A program made the position numbers and the translations under genes. A stretch of 64,000 nucleotides of DNA from Kosakonia cowanii JCM 10956 = DSM 18146 (GTDB lineage: Bacteria; Pseudomonadota; Gammaproteobacteria; Enterobacterales; Enterobacteriaceae). The notes under the pieces are model-generated. The model worked only from the letters and a program-made list of their open reading frames with translations. It made no database searches and was not told where the DNA came from. The DNA lies in the NCBI RefSeq assembly GCF_001975225.1, contig NZ_CP019445.1, forward strand, positions 4,402,001-4,466,000. Reading direction: 5' to 3'. Shown piece by piece: positions 41,371 through 52,301 of this stretch (positions are counted from its first letter, which is position 1; each line of letters starts with the position of its first letter).

Positions 41371-41434
41371 CTGTGGGGCAGCGCGTCGCGTTATTGGATT
41401 ATTGAAATGCGACGCTTTTTACCCTTGCCCACAG
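41371..41434 (-). other. 64-base nested stem-loop in the nuoB-nuoC gap
   Basis: An outer stem (CTGTGGGGCA 41371-41380 with TGCCCACAG 41426-41434, one bulge) encloses an inner stem (GCGTCGC 41383-41389 with GCGACGC 41409-41415). It fills most of the 102-bp spacer between nuoB and nuoCD and should fold on the nuo mRNA. Confidence 0.65.
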
Positions 41435-41441
41435 GCGCAAA

Positions 41442-42116
41442 TTAAATCTCGTCCGGCGAACGCAGGTTGGTGACGGCAATACGTTCACCGCGTTTACGTT
41501 CACGCTCTGACTGCATATTGGCGCGATACACGCCCTGATCGCCAACCACCCAGGAGAGCGGACGACGCTCCTTGCCAATCGACTCCTGCAGCAGCATCAG
41601 CGCCTGCATATAGGCTTCAGGACGCGGCGGGCAGCCAGGGATGTAAACATCCACCGGGATAAATTTGTCGACGCCCTGCACAACGGAGTAGATGTCGTAC
41701 ATACCGCCAGAGTTTGCGCAGGCACCCATGGAGATAACCCATTTCGGCTCCAGCATCTGGTCATAGAGGCGCTGGATAACCGGTGCCATCTTGGTGAACG
41801 GCGTACCGGCAACGACCATCAGGTCAGCCTGACGCGGCGAGGCACGCAGTACTTCTGCGCCAAAACGCGCCACGTCGTGCACGGCGGTAAACGAGGTCAC
41901 CATCTCGACGTAGCAGCAGGAAAGGCCGAAGTTGTACGGCCAAATAGAGTTCTTACGACCCCAGTTAACCATATCGTGCAGGACATTTTCGAGCTTGCCC
42001 ATGTAGACGCTACGGTTGATCTCTTGTTCCAGGGGGTCAGTTACGATCTCCTGTTTTTGCAGGGGGTAACGGTCGTTCTCACCGTTAGGATCTATGCGGG
42101 TGAGCGTATAATCCAT
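41442..42116 (-). CDS. nuoB: NADH:quinone oxidoreductase subunit B
   Basis: NuoB holds cluster N2, the electron donor to quinone. The 224-residue protein has tandem cysteines in [10 protein letters not shown] and the other ligands in [12 protein letters not shown] and [10 protein letters not shown]. It is slightly longer than the 220 of E. coli, with a C-terminal Arg-rich tail. It lies 15 bases after nuoA. Confidence 0.99.
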   Translation of the reverse strand: MDYTLTRIDPNGENDRYPLQKQEIVTDPLEQEINRSVYMGKLENVLHDMVNWGRKNSIWPYNFGLSCCYVEMVTSFTAVHDVARFGAEVLRASPRQADLMVVAGTPFTKMAPVIQRLYDQMLEPKWVISMGACANSGGMYDIYSVVQGVDKFIPVDVYIPGCPPRPEAYMQALMLLQESIGKERRPLSWVVGDQGVYRANMQSERERKRGERIAVTNLRSPDEI

Positions 42117-42131
42117 CTTATTGCCTCGCGG

Positions 42132-42575
42132 TTAGCGTTGACTGTCAGTGTAGCTGTTGGTCTCAGGGTTAACCTGCGCGCGGCGCGAACGCACCGGCGT
42201 CCAATCGAGCGCGCCAATACGCACCAGATAAACCAGACCAGCCAGCAGCACTAAGATAAAAATTGCGGCTTCGGCAAATCCCACCCAGCCACTCTCACGA
42301 ATGGACGTAGACCATGCGTAGAGATAGAGCGCTTCGACATCGAAGATGACGAAGAACATGGCGACCAGATAGAACTTGGCGGAGAGACGTAAGCGAGCGG
42401 AACCGACGGAGTCGATACCAGATTCGAAAGGTACGTTTTTGTGCCTTGCGCGCGCGCGTCCGCCCAAAAACCGACCGCCGACCAGCATCAGGCAACAGAG
42501 GCCGATGGCGACAATAAGAAAGACAGCGAATGCCCAGTGATGAGCGATGATTTCAGTGGATGTTGACATACGCAT
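42132..42575 (-). CDS. nuoA: NADH:quinone oxidoreductase subunit A
   Basis: NuoA is a 147-residue three-helix subunit at the arm junction. The conserved loop and acidic helix are seen in [41 protein letters not shown]. It is the first gene of the 13-gene nuo operon. The start could be the first ATG or the one two codons on; the first matches E. coli length. Confidence 0.99.
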   Translation of the reverse strand: MRMSTSTEIIAHHWAFAVFLIVAIGLCCLMLVGGRFLGGRARARHKNVPFESGIDSVGSARLRLSAKFYLVAMFFVIFDVEALYLYAWSTSIRESGWVGFAEAAIFILVLLAGLVYLVRIGALDWTPVRSRRAQVNPETNSYTDSQR

Positions 42576-42705
42576 TGCTTAACTCAAAAGGTAGCGTTAA
42601 AACCTCTGCTCTTGCTGGCAGATGACGCCACATCGATTCACGGGGAGGAATAAAAAACCACATACTTACTGTGCAAAAAGCTGAAAAACAGCTAAATGAT
42701 GTGGG

Positions 42706-42735
42706 TTTTTACTCCTTTCTATAACCTTTTGTCAA
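42706..42735 (-). promoter_or_regulatory. nuo operon promoter candidate
   Basis: On the minus strand a perfect TTGACA (42735-42730) is followed after 18 bp by TAAAAA (42711-42706). That predicts a leader of about 125 bases before nuoA. The leader contains AGCTG-TTTTT-CAGCT (about 42679-42693) followed by a T-run, a weak attenuator-like hairpin. The 630-bp nuoA-lrhA gap is otherwise AT-rich, as expected for a heavily regulated promoter region (ArcA, FNR, NarL, Fis and IHF are known in E. coli); I could not place those sites with confidence. Confidence 0.5.
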
Positions 42736-42908
42736 CTTTAACAAAAGTTTCCTCACATTAGTTTACATCGGCAGCAATCCATTAACATTTAGTGCCGTTT
42801 TATTGACCAGCAACAACTTTTCCTGCGGCAAAATCCGGTGTTGAATCGAGTCCGTTGTGGAGGATTACAAAAATTACCCTCCTATTTTGACAGGATTTAC
42901 CCAGGATT

Positions 42909-42935
42909 CCTCCCCCTCTGCGGAGGTATTTTTTT
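42909..42935 (+). terminator. Plus-strand terminator-like hairpin in the nuoA-lrhA gap
   Basis: CCTCC (42909-42913) pairs with GGAGG (42922-42926), followed by TATTTTTTT. A similar ggagg/cctcc hairpin (42859-42863, 42878-42882) with TATTTTG lies just upstream. There is no plus-strand gene here to terminate. Confidence 0.4.
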
Positions 42936-43120
42936 GATCTGAGACACGCTTTTGTTAATTCATACAATGATTCGGCAACAATCTTGCTTGATTTTTAACA
43001 TGAGCAGAGGGCATGAAAGACTATAGATGATAAAGGGGGATTGTGCTGTGAGGTGGATTAACAGATTGAAAGAAATAATGATTTAGAGCGGGAATAATTC
43101 AGATGCTTATTATTTGTGCA

Positions 43121-43166
43121 AAAAATGGCCCACTGTGATGGTTTCTCTCATCAGTGGGCCATTTTT
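43121..43166 (-). terminator. lrhA intrinsic terminator
   Basis: A perfect 15-bp stem (AAAAATGGCCCACTG 43121-43135, CAGTGGGCCATTTTT 43152-43166) lies 39 bases past the lrhA stop. It has a T-run on either strand. Confidence 0.88.
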
Positions 43167-43205
43167 ACACTTACAAATTGTTACCAGTTTGCGGCGAAAT
43201 GTTAG

Positions 43206-44144
43206 CTAGAAATCGCCATCAACCAGCAGCTGTTCATCTCCCCCTTCCGGAGTAGATCCTTTGTAGTGCCAGGGATCGCGATAGTGCTCCATGGCATCGA
43301 AAATCACCTGCGCCAGCTCGTTCCCGCTGTTCGGGTTGCGCGAGAGCAGATATTCCGTTTCCGGCAAGGCCGGGAAGCCTTCAGCATGACTTAGTACCCG
43401 CAGGTCAGGACTCATCATCTCGACCGGTCGCGCCGTGACGCCAAGGCCTGCTTTAACGGCTGCTTTCACCGCCGAGAGCGTTGAGGCCACATAGGCCATG
43501 CGCCATGGAATCTCGGCTTCATTAAGCGCGTTAAGCACCATATCGCGGAACGGGCTCGGCTCATCCAGCAGGACCAGCGGCACCGCCTCCCCTTTTTGCA
43601 GCACATACTCCGCCGCGCAATACCAGAGCGTCGGTGAGGTGCGCAGCGTTAAATAGTCAAACGGCTTGACACGATGCGTGGTCACCACCAGATCAACTTC
43701 ATCCTCCTGAAGCTGATCGCTGCTCATCGGATTGCGTTTTACCCGCACATCCAGCGCCAGCTTTGGATAGACCGAGCTAATACGATTAAGCAGGAACGGC
43801 AGGATCGTATCGGCGGACTCATCTGACGCACCAATAGTTAATACGCCCTGCAAATTGCTGAACATTAACGAGGTGCAGGCTTCGTCATTAAAGCGCAGGA
43901 TCTTTCTCGCATAGCCTAAAAGCTGAATACCGTGCTCAGTCAGCAATTTATTGCGGCCATGACGGGCGAACAGCTCTTTTCCCACTAGCTGTTCAAGGCG
44001 CTGCATTTGCTGGCTTACAGCGGATTGCGTACGGCAAACCGCCGCAGCGGCGGCTGCAAAAGTGTTTAAATCCGCGACTGCAACAAAGGTTCTCAGCAGA
44101 TCGAGGTCGAGATTCAGTATCGGACGATTTGCATTTATCATCAT
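43206..44144 (-). CDS. lrhA: LysR-type regulator LrhA
   Basis: LrhA is a LysR-family regulator that in E. coli represses flhDC (motility) and fimbrial and RpoS-related genes. The 312-residue protein has an N-terminal winged HTH ([38 protein letters not shown]) and a C-terminal substrate-binding-like effector domain. Two adjacent ATGs are possible starts (44144 or 44141). The gene has a long upstream region, and its placement beside nuo is conserved. Confidence 0.97.
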   Translation of the reverse strand: MMINANRPILNLDLDLLRTFVAVADLNTFAAAAAAVCRTQSAVSQQMQRLEQLVGKELFARHGRNKLLTEHGIQLLGYARKILRFNDEACTSLMFSNLQGVLTIGASDESADTILPFLLNRISSVYPKLALDVRVKRNPMSSDQLQEDEVDLVVTTHRVKPFDYLTLRTSPTLWYCAAEYVLQKGEAVPLVLLDEPSPFRDMVLNALNEAEIPWRMAYVASTLSAVKAAVKAGLGVTARPVEMMSPDLRVLSHAEGFPALPETEYLLSRNPNSGNELAQVIFDAMEHYRDPWHYKGSTPEGGDEQLLVDGDF

Positions 44145-44501
44145 TTTTCACTTACGGGTTGCTCGCGTTGCGTGCCCCGGGTTTATGCTGTGTTCATAAG
44201 ATTAAGTAAGTCCATTTAAAAAGCGCATCCTGCACTGCCATTGCCGATGAAGCCAGGCAATGTGTGTGATGTTTTTGTTCGCCACCTGATGCAAGCAGAA
44301 CTCAACGTCTTTTATTTGGCAAACATCCCGCTCGGGGATATATAAACCAGCCAAATGGTGTTGATGCATTTAAAACGCGTCTTTCGCGGCGAATACCGAT
44401 TTAACATCGCGCGTCGCAGATAAAGGTGAACCCAACAGAGGCTCTGAAGTAAAAAAAGAGTAATAGCAATTAAGTAAAATTAAGAATTCAACCTTACTGA
44501 A

Positions 44502-44591
44502 CTCAGGGCTTTGCCCCTGAGCGCCCTTTCAGGCTGTCTGAGTTTACCCCAAAACCTTTTTATTTATAAGCGTTAATACGAATTATCTTAA
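44502..44591 (-). promoter_or_regulatory. Candidate lrhA promoter and leader hairpin
   Basis: On the minus strand TTAAGA (44591-44586) and TATAAA (44568-44563) are spaced by exactly 17 bp. They would start a leader of about 410 bases. Near its 5' end CTCAGGG/CCCTGAG (44502-44508, 44515-44521) forms a hairpin. The rest of the 938-bp lrhA-alaA gap is AT-rich and presumably holds the alaA promoter; I see no further gene in it. Confidence 0.4.
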
Positions 44592-45082
44592 ATTCTTAAA
44601 ATGTCAGTACGAAAAAATGAGACATATAAATATTAGTGATGGTCATAGTTACTATTCTCAATATTAAATAGCGAACGGTTCTGGAAATGGATCTCTTTAA
44701 TAGAAATTAACATTATCTTCACAGCAACAAAGCGGGATGCTAACCGTTACTTTATATCTCCTCTTTATACACTCGATCTCATCTCTATTGTCCTGCCGAA
44801 GGTAGCAAAAAATTAAATCCCGCACTGGGGGAAGGGTTCCATGCGGTGAAAAATATCATTAACAGATATTTAACTGAAACTTATTACTATCAGTTTGTGA
44901 TTAGTTAGCATGGAAAAGAGTAAAAGCGAACATTTAATAGTTAAAAGATCGTTAAAGGCAACTGCCCGGCCTGGCAAAATCTTCTCCTGTTAACCCTTCA
45001 AAACAGGCGGGCGTGGGAGTACATTGTTCCGTATTCACTTCCACGGCAGGGAGTGGCGATTCCAGTAAAAAGGCAAAGGTTC

Positions 45083-46297
45083 ATGTCCTCCATCGAAAAA
45101 TCCAGCAAGTTAGATAACGTCTGTTATGACATCCGTGGCCCGGTTCTTAAAGAAGCAAAGCGTCTGGAAGAAGAAGGCAACAAAGTTCTCAAACTCAACA
45201 TCGGTAACCCTGCCCCGTTCGGCTTCGAAGCCCCGGATGAGATTCTGGTCGATGTGATCCGCAACCTCCCTGGCGCCCAGGGCTACTGCGATTCAAAGGG
45301 GCTCTACTCTGCCCGTAAAGCGATCATGCAGCACTATCAGGCGCGCGGCATGCGTGAAGTCACCGTCGAAGATATCTATATCGGTAACGGCGTCTCTGAG
45401 CTGATCGTGCAGTCGATGCAGGCGCTGTTGAACAGCGGCGATGAGATGCTGGTCCCGGCGCCGGACTATCCGCTGTGGACCGCGGCAGTGTCGCTCTCCG
45501 GCGGCAAAGCGGTGCACTACCTTTGTGATGAATCCGCCGGCTGGTTCCCGGATCTGGACGACATCCGCGCCAAAATCACCCCGCGCACGCGCGGCATTGT
45601 GATCATTAACCCGAATAACCCGACCGGCGCAGTCTACTCAAAAGAGCTGCTGCTGGAGATTGTCGAGCTGGCACGCCAGCACAACCTGATTATTTTCGCC
45701 GATGAGATCTACGACAAGATCCTCTACGACGAAGCGCAGCACCACTCTATCGCCGCGCTGGCACCGGATCTCTTCACCATCACCTTTAACGGGCTGTCGA
45801 AAACCTACCGCGTGGCTGGTTTCCGCCAGGGCTGGATGGTGCTGAGTGGGCCGAAAAAGCACGCCAAAGGTTATATCGAAGGGCTGGAGATGCTCGCCTC
45901 AATGCGCCTGTGCGCCAACGTGCCGGCGCAGCATGCGATTCAGACCGCGCTCGGCGGCTATCAGAGCATCAGCGAATTTATCGTGCCCGGCGGGCGTCTC
46001 TATGAGCAGCGCAACCGCGCGTGGGAGTTGATTAACGACATTCCCGGCGTCTCCTGCGTAAAACCGAGCGGCGCGCTCTATATGTTCCCGAAAATCGACG
46101 CGAAACGTTTCAATATTCTGGATGACCAGAAGATGGTGCTCGACTTCCTGCTGCAGGAGAAGGTGCTGCTGGTTCAGGGCACCGCCTTCAACTGGCCGTG
46201 GCCGGATCACGTGCGCATCGTCACCCTGCCGCGCGAGGACGATCTGGAAATGGCGATCACCCGCTTCGGGCGTTTCCTCTCCGGCTATCATCAATAA
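45083..46297 (+). CDS. alaA: Glutamate-pyruvate aminotransferase AlaA
   Basis: AlaA is a PLP-dependent class I aminotransferase making alanine from pyruvate and glutamate. It has 404 residues. Cofactor and substrate motifs: GNGVSELI, NPNNPTGAVYSKELL, DEIYDKILYD and the Schiff-base lysine in FNGLSKTYRVAGFRQGW near residue 240. The ATG at 45083 (MSSIEKSSK) matches the family; an upstream in-frame start would add ten unconserved residues. Confidence 0.98.
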   Translation: MSSIEKSSKLDNVCYDIRGPVLKEAKRLEEEGNKVLKLNIGNPAPFGFEAPDEILVDVIRNLPGAQGYCDSKGLYSARKAIMQHYQARGMREVTVEDIYIGNGVSELIVQSMQALLNSGDEMLVPAPDYPLWTAAVSLSGGKAVHYLCDESAGWFPDLDDIRAKITPRTRGIVIINPNNPTGAVYSKELLLEIVELARQHNLIIFADEIYDKILYDEAQHHSIAALAPDLFTITFNGLSKTYRVAGFRQGWMVLSGPKKHAKGYIEGLEMLASMRLCANVPAQHAIQTALGGYQSISEFIVPGGRLYEQRNRAWELINDIPGVSCVKPSGALYMFPKIDAKRFNILDDQKMVLDFLLQEKVLLVQGTAFNWPWPDHVRIVTLPREDDLEMAITRFGRFLSGYHQ

Positions 46298-46304
46298 TTG
46301 ACCC

Positions 46305-46330
46305 TGGGGGAAGGTTTGCATCTTCCCCCA
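46305..46330 (+). terminator. alaA 3' stem-loop
   Basis: A 9-bp perfect stem (TGGGGGAAG 46305-46313, CTTCCCCCA 46322-46330) starts 7 bases after the alaA stop. No T-run follows, so some read-through into yfbR is possible. Confidence 0.6.
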
Positions 46331-46376
46331 CTCTCTGCGCACAATGGTTCCAGTCGCATTCAAGACAAGGTTAACT

Positions 46377-46976
46377 ATGAGTCAGAGTCACTTCTTCGCC
46401 CACCTCTCCCGCCTGAAACTGATCAACCGCTGGCCGCTGATGCGCAATGTGCGCACCGAGAATGTCTCCGAGCATAGCCTGCAAGTGGCGATGGTCGCGC
46501 ACGCGCTGGCAGCGATCAAAAACCGCAAATTTGGCGGCGCGCTCAACGCAGAGCGCATTGCGCTGCTGGCGATTTATCACGATGCCTCTGAAGTGATCAC
46601 CGGCGATCTTCCGACGCCGGTGAAGTACTTCAACTCGCAGATTGCCCAGGAGTACAAAGCGATTGAGAAGATCGCCCAGCAGAAGCTGGTGGAAATGGTA
46701 CCCGAAGAGTTGCAGGATATTTTCGCCCCGCTGATTGATGAGCATCACTACAGCGAGGAGGAGCGATTAATTGTTAAACAGGCGGATGCGCTCTGCGCCT
46801 ACCTGAAGTGCCTCGAAGAGCTTTCCGCCGGCAACAATGAGTTTCTGCTGGCCAAATCGCGGCTGGAGAAAACCCTCGAGGCCCGGCGCAGCCCGGAGAT
46901 GGACTACTTTATGCAGGTGTTTGTGCCGAGCTTCCAGCTGTCGCTGGATGAGATCAGCCAGGATTCGCCCTTATAA
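46377..46976 (+). CDS. yfbR: 5'-Deoxynucleotidase YfbR
   Basis: YfbR is an HD-domain phosphohydrolase that dephosphorylates deoxyribonucleoside 5'-monophosphates. The 199 residues equal the E. coli length. Metal ligands are visible in [15 protein letters not shown] (His33), the HD pair in [15 protein letters not shown] and the late Asp in [17 protein letters not shown] lies 10-13 bases before the ATG. Confidence 0.97.
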   Translation: MSQSHFFAHLSRLKLINRWPLMRNVRTENVSEHSLQVAMVAHALAAIKNRKFGGALNAERIALLAIYHDASEVITGDLPTPVKYFNSQIAQEYKAIEKIAQQKLVEMVPEELQDIFAPLIDEHHYSEEERLIVKQADALCAYLKCLEELSAGNNEFLLAKSRLEKTLEARRSPEMDYFMQVFVPSFQLSLDEISQDSPL

Positions 46977-46995
46977 CAAGGGCGAACACGCCCGT

Positions 46996-48828
46996 TTAAA
47001 AGGGAAACAGCATCGGGATCATCACCACGCACACCATCATCACCAGCAGCGTAAAGGGCACACCGAGTTTGATAAAGTCGCTGAACCGGTAGTTGCCCGG
47101 CCCTAATACCAGCGTGTTCACCGGCGATGAGACCGGTGTCATAAAGGCGGCAGAGGCAGCCATCGCCACCATCATCGCGAAGGGATAAGGCGAGACGCCC
47201 ATCGATTTCGCCGCCGCCAGCGCAATGGGTGCCATTAAGACGGCCGTGGCGGTATTGGAGATAAACAGCCCTATCGCCGCGCACATCACAAACAGACAGA
47301 TCAGCATCAGGTGCGGGCCATAACCCCCGCCCAACTCCATCAGCCCTTTGACCACCAGATCGACGCCGCCGGTTTTTTGCAGCGCCAGTGCAAAAGGCAT
47401 CATGCCAACAATCAGAATGATGCTCGGCCAGTGGATCGCTTTATAGGCGCTCTCGGCGTCGATGCAGCGGAATTTCCCCATTAGCATGCAGGCGATAATG
47501 GCGGCAATCGGATTGGGAATATCGTCGGTCAGCATCAGCGCAACCATCAATACCAGGCAGAAAATCGCATGCGGCGCCTGGCTGTGCGCTGGCGAAGCCG
47601 CGCTCTCTTCAACGGGCAGGTTCAGCACCACAAAGTCGCGGGCGTGTCCGGCAAGCTGGCTGATTAACTTCCAGTTACCGACCACAAGGAAAATGTCACC
47701 AAGTTGCAGCGGCTCGTCAGTGACCGCCCCTTCCAGCGCCACGCCATTGCGCTTCAGGCCCACCACGTTCAGACCGTAGCGGGTACGAAAACCGATTTCG
47801 CGCACCGTTTTGCCCAGCAGTTCGGAATCGGGGATCAGCGAGACTTCCGCCATGCCGACATCCAGCGCCTGGTCGGAGAAGTACTCCCCGCGCAGGATCA
47901 TTGGCTCCAGTTGCTGCTCGACGCAGAACTGGCGCAGATCGACATCCGAAGAGGACATATCAATCAGCAGCACGTCACGGGCGCGAAACTCCGAGACGCC
48001 ATTAACGTTAACAATCACCCGGCGAAAACGCCGCCAGCGCTCAACGCCGATAACGTTGGCACCATAGCGCTCACGCAGTTGCAGATCGTCGAGGCGCTGA
48101 CCAATCATCGGCGAGCCGGGGCGAATAGCTAACCGCCGCGCGCGGCCCGCCAGGTGATACTCGCGGATCAGATCGCGAAACGAGCGCCGCTTCCAGCTCT
48201 CGCGCTGGGCGTCGCTCCCCTCCGCCTTCAGCGTAAAGCGCATCAACAGCATATAGACGATGCCGAGCAGCAGGATAACCAGGCCAAGCGGCGTAACGCT
48301 GAAAAAGCCAAACCCCTCCAGCCCTTCGCGCAGCAGTTCGCTGTTTACCACCAGGTTTGGCGGCGTCGCCACCAGCGTCATCATGCCGCTAATCAGCCCG
48401 GCGAAGCTGAGCGGCATCATTAACCGCGACGGCGAGACCTGCATGCGCAGCGAGACGCTCAACACCACCGGGATGAAAATCGCCACTACGCCGGTCGAAC
48501 TCATAAAGGCCCCCAGCCCGGCGACAGTGATCATTAGCAGGACCAGCATTTTGGTTTCGCTGCTGCCCGCCATCGTCACCAGCCAGGCGCCCATATTGGT
48601 TGCCACGCCGGTGCGCACCAGCCCGTCGCCGATAATAAACAGCGCGGCAATCAAAATAACGTTTGGATCGCTAAAACCGGAGAGTGCTTCGGGAAGCGTC
48701 AGGGTGCCGCTCAGCACAAAAGCGACAATGACAAACAGGGCCACTGCGTCCATGCGCACTTTGCTCGTCGCAAAGAGCACCACGGCAATACCCAGCAGAG
48801 AGAGAACCCAAATCAATTCACCGTTCAC
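46996..48828 (-). CDS. yfbS: SLC13-family anion transporter with two RCK-C domains, YfbS
   Basis: A 610-residue inner-membrane transporter of the DASS/ArsB-like group. Two blocks of hydrophobic helices (about 1-195 and 410-610) flank a soluble insert with two TrkA-C (RCK_C) domains (for example [32 protein letters not shown] and [31 protein letters not shown]). The signatures [15 protein letters not shown] and [18 protein letters not shown] fit the family. The substrate is unknown. It follows hxpA and a terminator. Confidence 0.93.
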   Translation of the reverse strand: MNGELIWVLSLLGIAVVLFATSKVRMDAVALFVIVAFVLSGTLTLPEALSGFSDPNVILIAALFIIGDGLVRTGVATNMGAWLVTMAGSSETKMLVLLMITVAGLGAFMSSTGVVAIFIPVVLSVSLRMQVSPSRLMMPLSFAGLISGMMTLVATPPNLVVNSELLREGLEGFGFFSVTPLGLVILLLGIVYMLLMRFTLKAEGSDAQRESWKRRSFRDLIREYHLAGRARRLAIRPGSPMIGQRLDDLQLRERYGANVIGVERWRRFRRVIVNVNGVSEFRARDVLLIDMSSSDVDLRQFCVEQQLEPMILRGEYFSDQALDVGMAEVSLIPDSELLGKTVREIGFRTRYGLNVVGLKRNGVALEGAVTDEPLQLGDIFLVVGNWKLISQLAGHARDFVVLNLPVEESAASPAHSQAPHAIFCLVLMVALMLTDDIPNPIAAIIACMLMGKFRCIDAESAYKAIHWPSIILIVGMMPFALALQKTGGVDLVVKGLMELGGGYGPHLMLICLFVMCAAIGLFISNTATAVLMAPIALAAAKSMGVSPYPFAMMVAMAASAAFMTPVSSPVNTLVLGPGNYRFSDFIKLGVPFTLLVMMVCVVMIPMLFPF

Positions 48829-48870
48829 AACCTGTCCTTGTTTGTTGAGAGTGGTAAAAGAGTGCCATAA

Positions 48871-48893
48871 AAAAACCCCACCGGGGTGGGGTT
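48871..48893 (-). terminator. hxpA intrinsic terminator
   Basis: AACCCCA (48874-48880) pairs with TGGGGTT (48887-48893), with further CC/GG pairing in the loop. On the minus strand the stem is followed by a T-run (A-run at 48868-48875 on plus). It lies between the hxpA stop and yfbS. Confidence 0.85.
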
Positions 48894-48904
48894 ACATCAT
48901 TGAA

Positions 48905-49564
48905 TCAGGCTTTTAGATCGACGCTGACGATGCCGTCATGCTGTTTTGTGACGCTTATCGCCTCGAGGCTGGTCAGCGAGAAGTCGACCTTCTCAAGCCC
49001 CGGTGAACCCGGCGGCACATTGACCGCAATCACGTGACACCCGGCGGCGAGGCCGGAGAGCACGCCCGCAGCTGCATCCTCGACTACCACGCAGGTTTCC
49101 GGTGCCAGCCCTAACAGCTCAGCACCGAGCAGGTAGGCATCCGGTTCAGGCTTGCCATGCTTCACCTGTTCTGCGGTGACAAAGACTTTCGGCATCGGCA
49201 AACCGGTCGCGCGATGGCGGGCATGGGCAACCGGCACCGAGCCGGAGGTGACAATGGCCCACGGAATCGCGGAGGCATCCAGATGCTGAAGCAGTTCAAT
49301 CGCGCCCGGCAGCGGCGTAATACCGTTAGTGTCTGACGCTTCTATCTCCTCAAGGCGGGTAAATTCAGCCGCAATCTCCGCTTCTGAGGCACCCGCCATA
49401 AAGTGACGCAGTGAGGTGATGGCCTGTTTGCCGTGAATAAAATTCAGCACCTCGTCATGGCTAATGCCAAAGCGATCGGCCCAGCTGCACCAGGCTCGCT
49501 CAACGGCGGGGAGTGAATTCACCAGGGTTCCATCCAGATCAAACAGAAAGCCTTTGCACTGCAC
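48905..49564 (-). CDS. hxpA: HAD-family sugar phosphatase
   Basis: HxpA (YfbT) is a HAD-superfamily phosphatase acting on hexitol and hexose phosphates. Motif I is FLFDLDGTLV near residue 6, motif II IVTSGS, motif III GKPEPD and motif IV VVEDAAAGV. Two GTG codons compete for the start. GTG at 49564 (MQCKGFLF) has GAGGAGGT 5 bases upstream, whereas GTG at 49570 lies inside that Shine-Dalgarno, so 49564 is chosen. The product has 219 residues. It follows yfbU by 10 bases. Confidence 0.95.
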   Translation of the reverse strand: MQCKGFLFDLDGTLVNSLPAVERAWCSWADRFGISHDEVLNFIHGKQAITSLRHFMAGASEAEIAAEFTRLEEIEASDTNGITPLPGAIELLQHLDASAIPWAIVTSGSVPVAHARHRATGLPMPKVFVTAEQVKHGKPEPDAYLLGAELLGLAPETCVVVEDAAAGVLSGLAAGCHVIAVNVPPGSPGLEKVDFSLTSLEAISVTKQHDGIVSVDLKA

Positions 49565-49574
49565 GTTCACCTCC

Positions 49575-50117
<543 letters not shown>

Positions 50118-50176
50118 CTACCTGTGAGTAAAAGGTGCTTTCTTGATTTGCCGGGGGTGTTGCGCGTATCTACCAA

Positions 50177-50199
50177 AAAAGAAAGCATCCGGGGATGCT
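50177..50199 (-). terminator. yfbV terminator
   Basis: AGCATCC (50184-50190) and GGATGCT (50193-50199) form a stem. On the minus strand it is followed by TTCTTTTTTGG. It lies 25 bases past the yfbV stop. Confidence 0.75.
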
Positions 50200-50224
50200 C
50201 TCTTCTTATCAATCACGCACAACT

Positions 50225-50680
50225 TTACAGCTCATCAAGAAAGGTTTTATCCAGCTGCTTAAAGGCGCGCTTAAGGGTATCCGCCAGCGCCTGGTAGTCC
50301 GGCTTGCCTTCAACCGGTGCCAGCGCCTGGCCCGCCTCCTGCAACTTACCGCGCACTTCATAGAACCAGTTCAGAATCGAGGGCGGCAGCGGCGTGACCG
50401 AGCGCTTGCCGAGCCACCATAACCCCTGCATTGGCAGGCTCAGGGCAAACAGCGCGGTGGCGACAGCCGGGCCGAGCTGCCCGCCGAGGGCGATTTGCCA
50501 GCAAAGCGTGAAGATTGCCAGCGGCGGCATAAAGCGAATCGCGTAGCGTGTCGCGCGAATGGTACGGTTCTCTACAAACATGGGAGCGAGGCGTTTTTCC
50601 ATAGGCCAGGTCTTCGCATAGTGCTGACCCCGGCGAAATAAACTGAAGAAACTGACGGGTCGAATCTCAGGATTTGACAT
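50225..50680 (-). CDS. yfbV: UPF0208 membrane protein YfbV
   Basis: A 151-residue inner-membrane protein with two adjacent hydrophobic helices (about 47-90: [18 protein letters not shown] and [16 protein letters not shown]) and a charged cytosolic C-terminal half. In E. coli this family (YfbV) insulates the left and right macrodomains from Ter. The stop is followed by a terminator. It diverges from ackA across 336 AT-rich bases. Confidence 0.95.
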   Translation of the reverse strand: MSNPEIRPVSFFSLFRRGQHYAKTWPMEKRLAPMFVENRTIRATRYAIRFMPPLAIFTLCWQIALGGQLGPAVATALFALSLPMQGLWWLGKRSVTPLPPSILNWFYEVRGKLQEAGQALAPVEGKPDYQALADTLKRAFKQLDKTFLDEL

Positions 50681-51016
50681 GGCTTTACCTCAACTTCACG
50701 TATAAAAATTAAAAATTTTATGCAAAACAACAACTGTGAATGACAACGTTAAAATTTTTTGTCAATCCCACCTGCTATCGGGTATTCTGTGGCGGCCTTT
50801 ACCAGGCCTTAGACGAATAGGTTTGAGTCGTCAAATAATAAGCTCATTATGCCACTGTCTGAAAATTGCGCAAAATAGCTTAAAATTTTAACTATTCTTT
50901 CATCGTGTCAGAAAGTTCTCTCGACATGATGTTAATCATAAATGTCAGCGTCAACCTGCGCTACGCTGTGCGACTCACTGACCTTTTTTAGCCACGTATC
51001 ATAAATAGGTACTTCC
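50681..51016. promoter_or_regulatory. yfbV-ackA intergenic control region
   Basis: This 336-bp AT-rich region holds the divergent promoters of yfbV and ackA-pta. It contains AT-rich palindromic runs (around 50703-50726) and no open frame of note. FNR and ArcA are known to act on ackA in E. coli; I could not place unambiguous sites. Confidence 0.5.
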
Positions 51017-52219
51017 ATGTCGAGTAAGTTAGTACTGGTTCTGAACTGCGGTAGCTCCTCACTGAAATTCGCAATTATTGATGCTGTTAACGGTGAAGAG
51101 TACCTCTCTGGTTTAGCCGAATGTTTCCACCTTCCTGAAGCACGCATCAAGTGGAAAATGGATGGCGGTAAACAAGAAGCGGCTTTAGGTGCAGGTGCCG
51201 CTCACAGCGAAGCGCTTAACTTTATCGTTAACACTATTCTGGCACAAAAACCAGAACTGTCTGCTCAGCTGACCGCAATCGGTCACCGTATCGTCCACGG
51301 CGGTGAAAAATACACCCGTTCCGTGGTGATCGATGAGTCTGTGATCCAGGGTATTAAAGATGCGGCCTCTTTCGCCCCGCTGCACAACCCGGCTCACCTG
51401 ATCGGTATCGCCGAAGCGCTGAAATCCTTCCCGAGCCTGAAAGAGAAGAACGTTGCCGTGTTTGACACCGCGTTCCACACCACCATGCCGGAAGAGTCCT
51501 ACCTCTACGCCCTGCCGTACAAACTGTACAAAGAGCACGGCGTTCGTCGCTACGGCGCGCACGGCACCAGCCACTTCTATGTAACCCAGGAAGCGGCAAA
51601 AGTGCTGAACAAACCGGTTTCTGAACTGAACATCATCACCTGCCACCTCGGCAACGGCGGTTCTGTTTCCGCTATCCGTAACGGCGAGTGCGTCGATACC
51701 TCCATGGGTCTGACCCCGCTGGAAGGCCTGGTAATGGGTACCCGTTCTGGTGATATCGACCCGGCGATCATTTTCCATCTGCATGACACCCTGGGCATGA
51801 GCGTTGAAGCGATCAACAAAATGCTGACCAAAGAGTCCGGCCTGCTGGGCCTGACCGAAGTCACCAGCGACTGCCGTTATGTAGAAGATAACTACGAAAC
51901 CAAAGAAGACGCGAAGCGCGCGATGGACGTTTACTGCCACCGCCTGGCGAAATACATCGGCTCTTACACGGCGCTGATGGATGGTCGTCTGGACGCGGTG
52001 ATCTTCACCGGCGGTATCGGTGAAAACGCAGCGATGGTACGCGAGCTCTCCCTGGGCAAACTGGGCGTGCTCGGCTTCGAAGTTGACCACGAACGCAACC
52101 TGGCTGCCCGTTTCGGCAAGTCTGGTTTTATCAACAAAGAAGGCACCCGCCCGGCGATCGTTATCCCGACTAACGAAGAGCTGGTGATTGCGCAAGACGC
52201 AAGCCGCCTGACTGCCTGA
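51017..52219 (+). CDS. ackA: Acetate kinase
   Basis: AckA interconverts acetyl phosphate plus ADP with acetate plus ATP, the last step of overflow acetate production. It is a 400-residue ASKHA-fold enzyme with signature [12 protein letters not shown] near residue 7, [19 protein letters not shown] and [13 protein letters not shown]. The ATG gives [17 protein letters not shown], as in E. coli. pta follows after a stem-loop. Confidence 0.99.
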   Translation: MSSKLVLVLNCGSSSLKFAIIDAVNGEEYLSGLAECFHLPEARIKWKMDGGKQEAALGAGAAHSEALNFIVNTILAQKPELSAQLTAIGHRIVHGGEKYTRSVVIDESVIQGIKDAASFAPLHNPAHLIGIAEALKSFPSLKEKNVAVFDTAFHTTMPEESYLYALPYKLYKEHGVRRYGAHGTSHFYVTQEAAKVLNKPVSELNIITCHLGNGGSVSAIRNGECVDTSMGLTPLEGLVMGTRSGDIDPAIIFHLHDTLGMSVEAINKMLTKESGLLGLTEVTSDCRYVEDNYETKEDAKRAMDVYCHRLAKYIGSYTALMDGRLDAVIFTGGIGENAAMVRELSLGKLGVLGFEVDHERNLAARFGKSGFINKEGTRPAIVIPTNEELVIAQDASRLTA

Positions 52220-52230
52220 TAGCTTACCCA

Positions 52231-52260
52231 CACCGCCAGCCAACGCTGGCGGTGCTGTTT
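52231..52260 (+). terminator. Terminator-like hairpin between ackA and pta
   Basis: A perfect 10-bp GC-rich stem (CACCGCCAGC 52231-52240, GCTGGCGGTG 52245-52254) is followed by CTGTTTT. It starts 11 bases past ackA in the 82-bp ackA-pta gap. It likely causes partial termination or protects ackA mRNA. Confidence 0.7.
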
Positions 52261-52301
52261 TGTAACCCGTCCGCTTCGACGGTAACGAAAGAGGATTAAC
52301 C

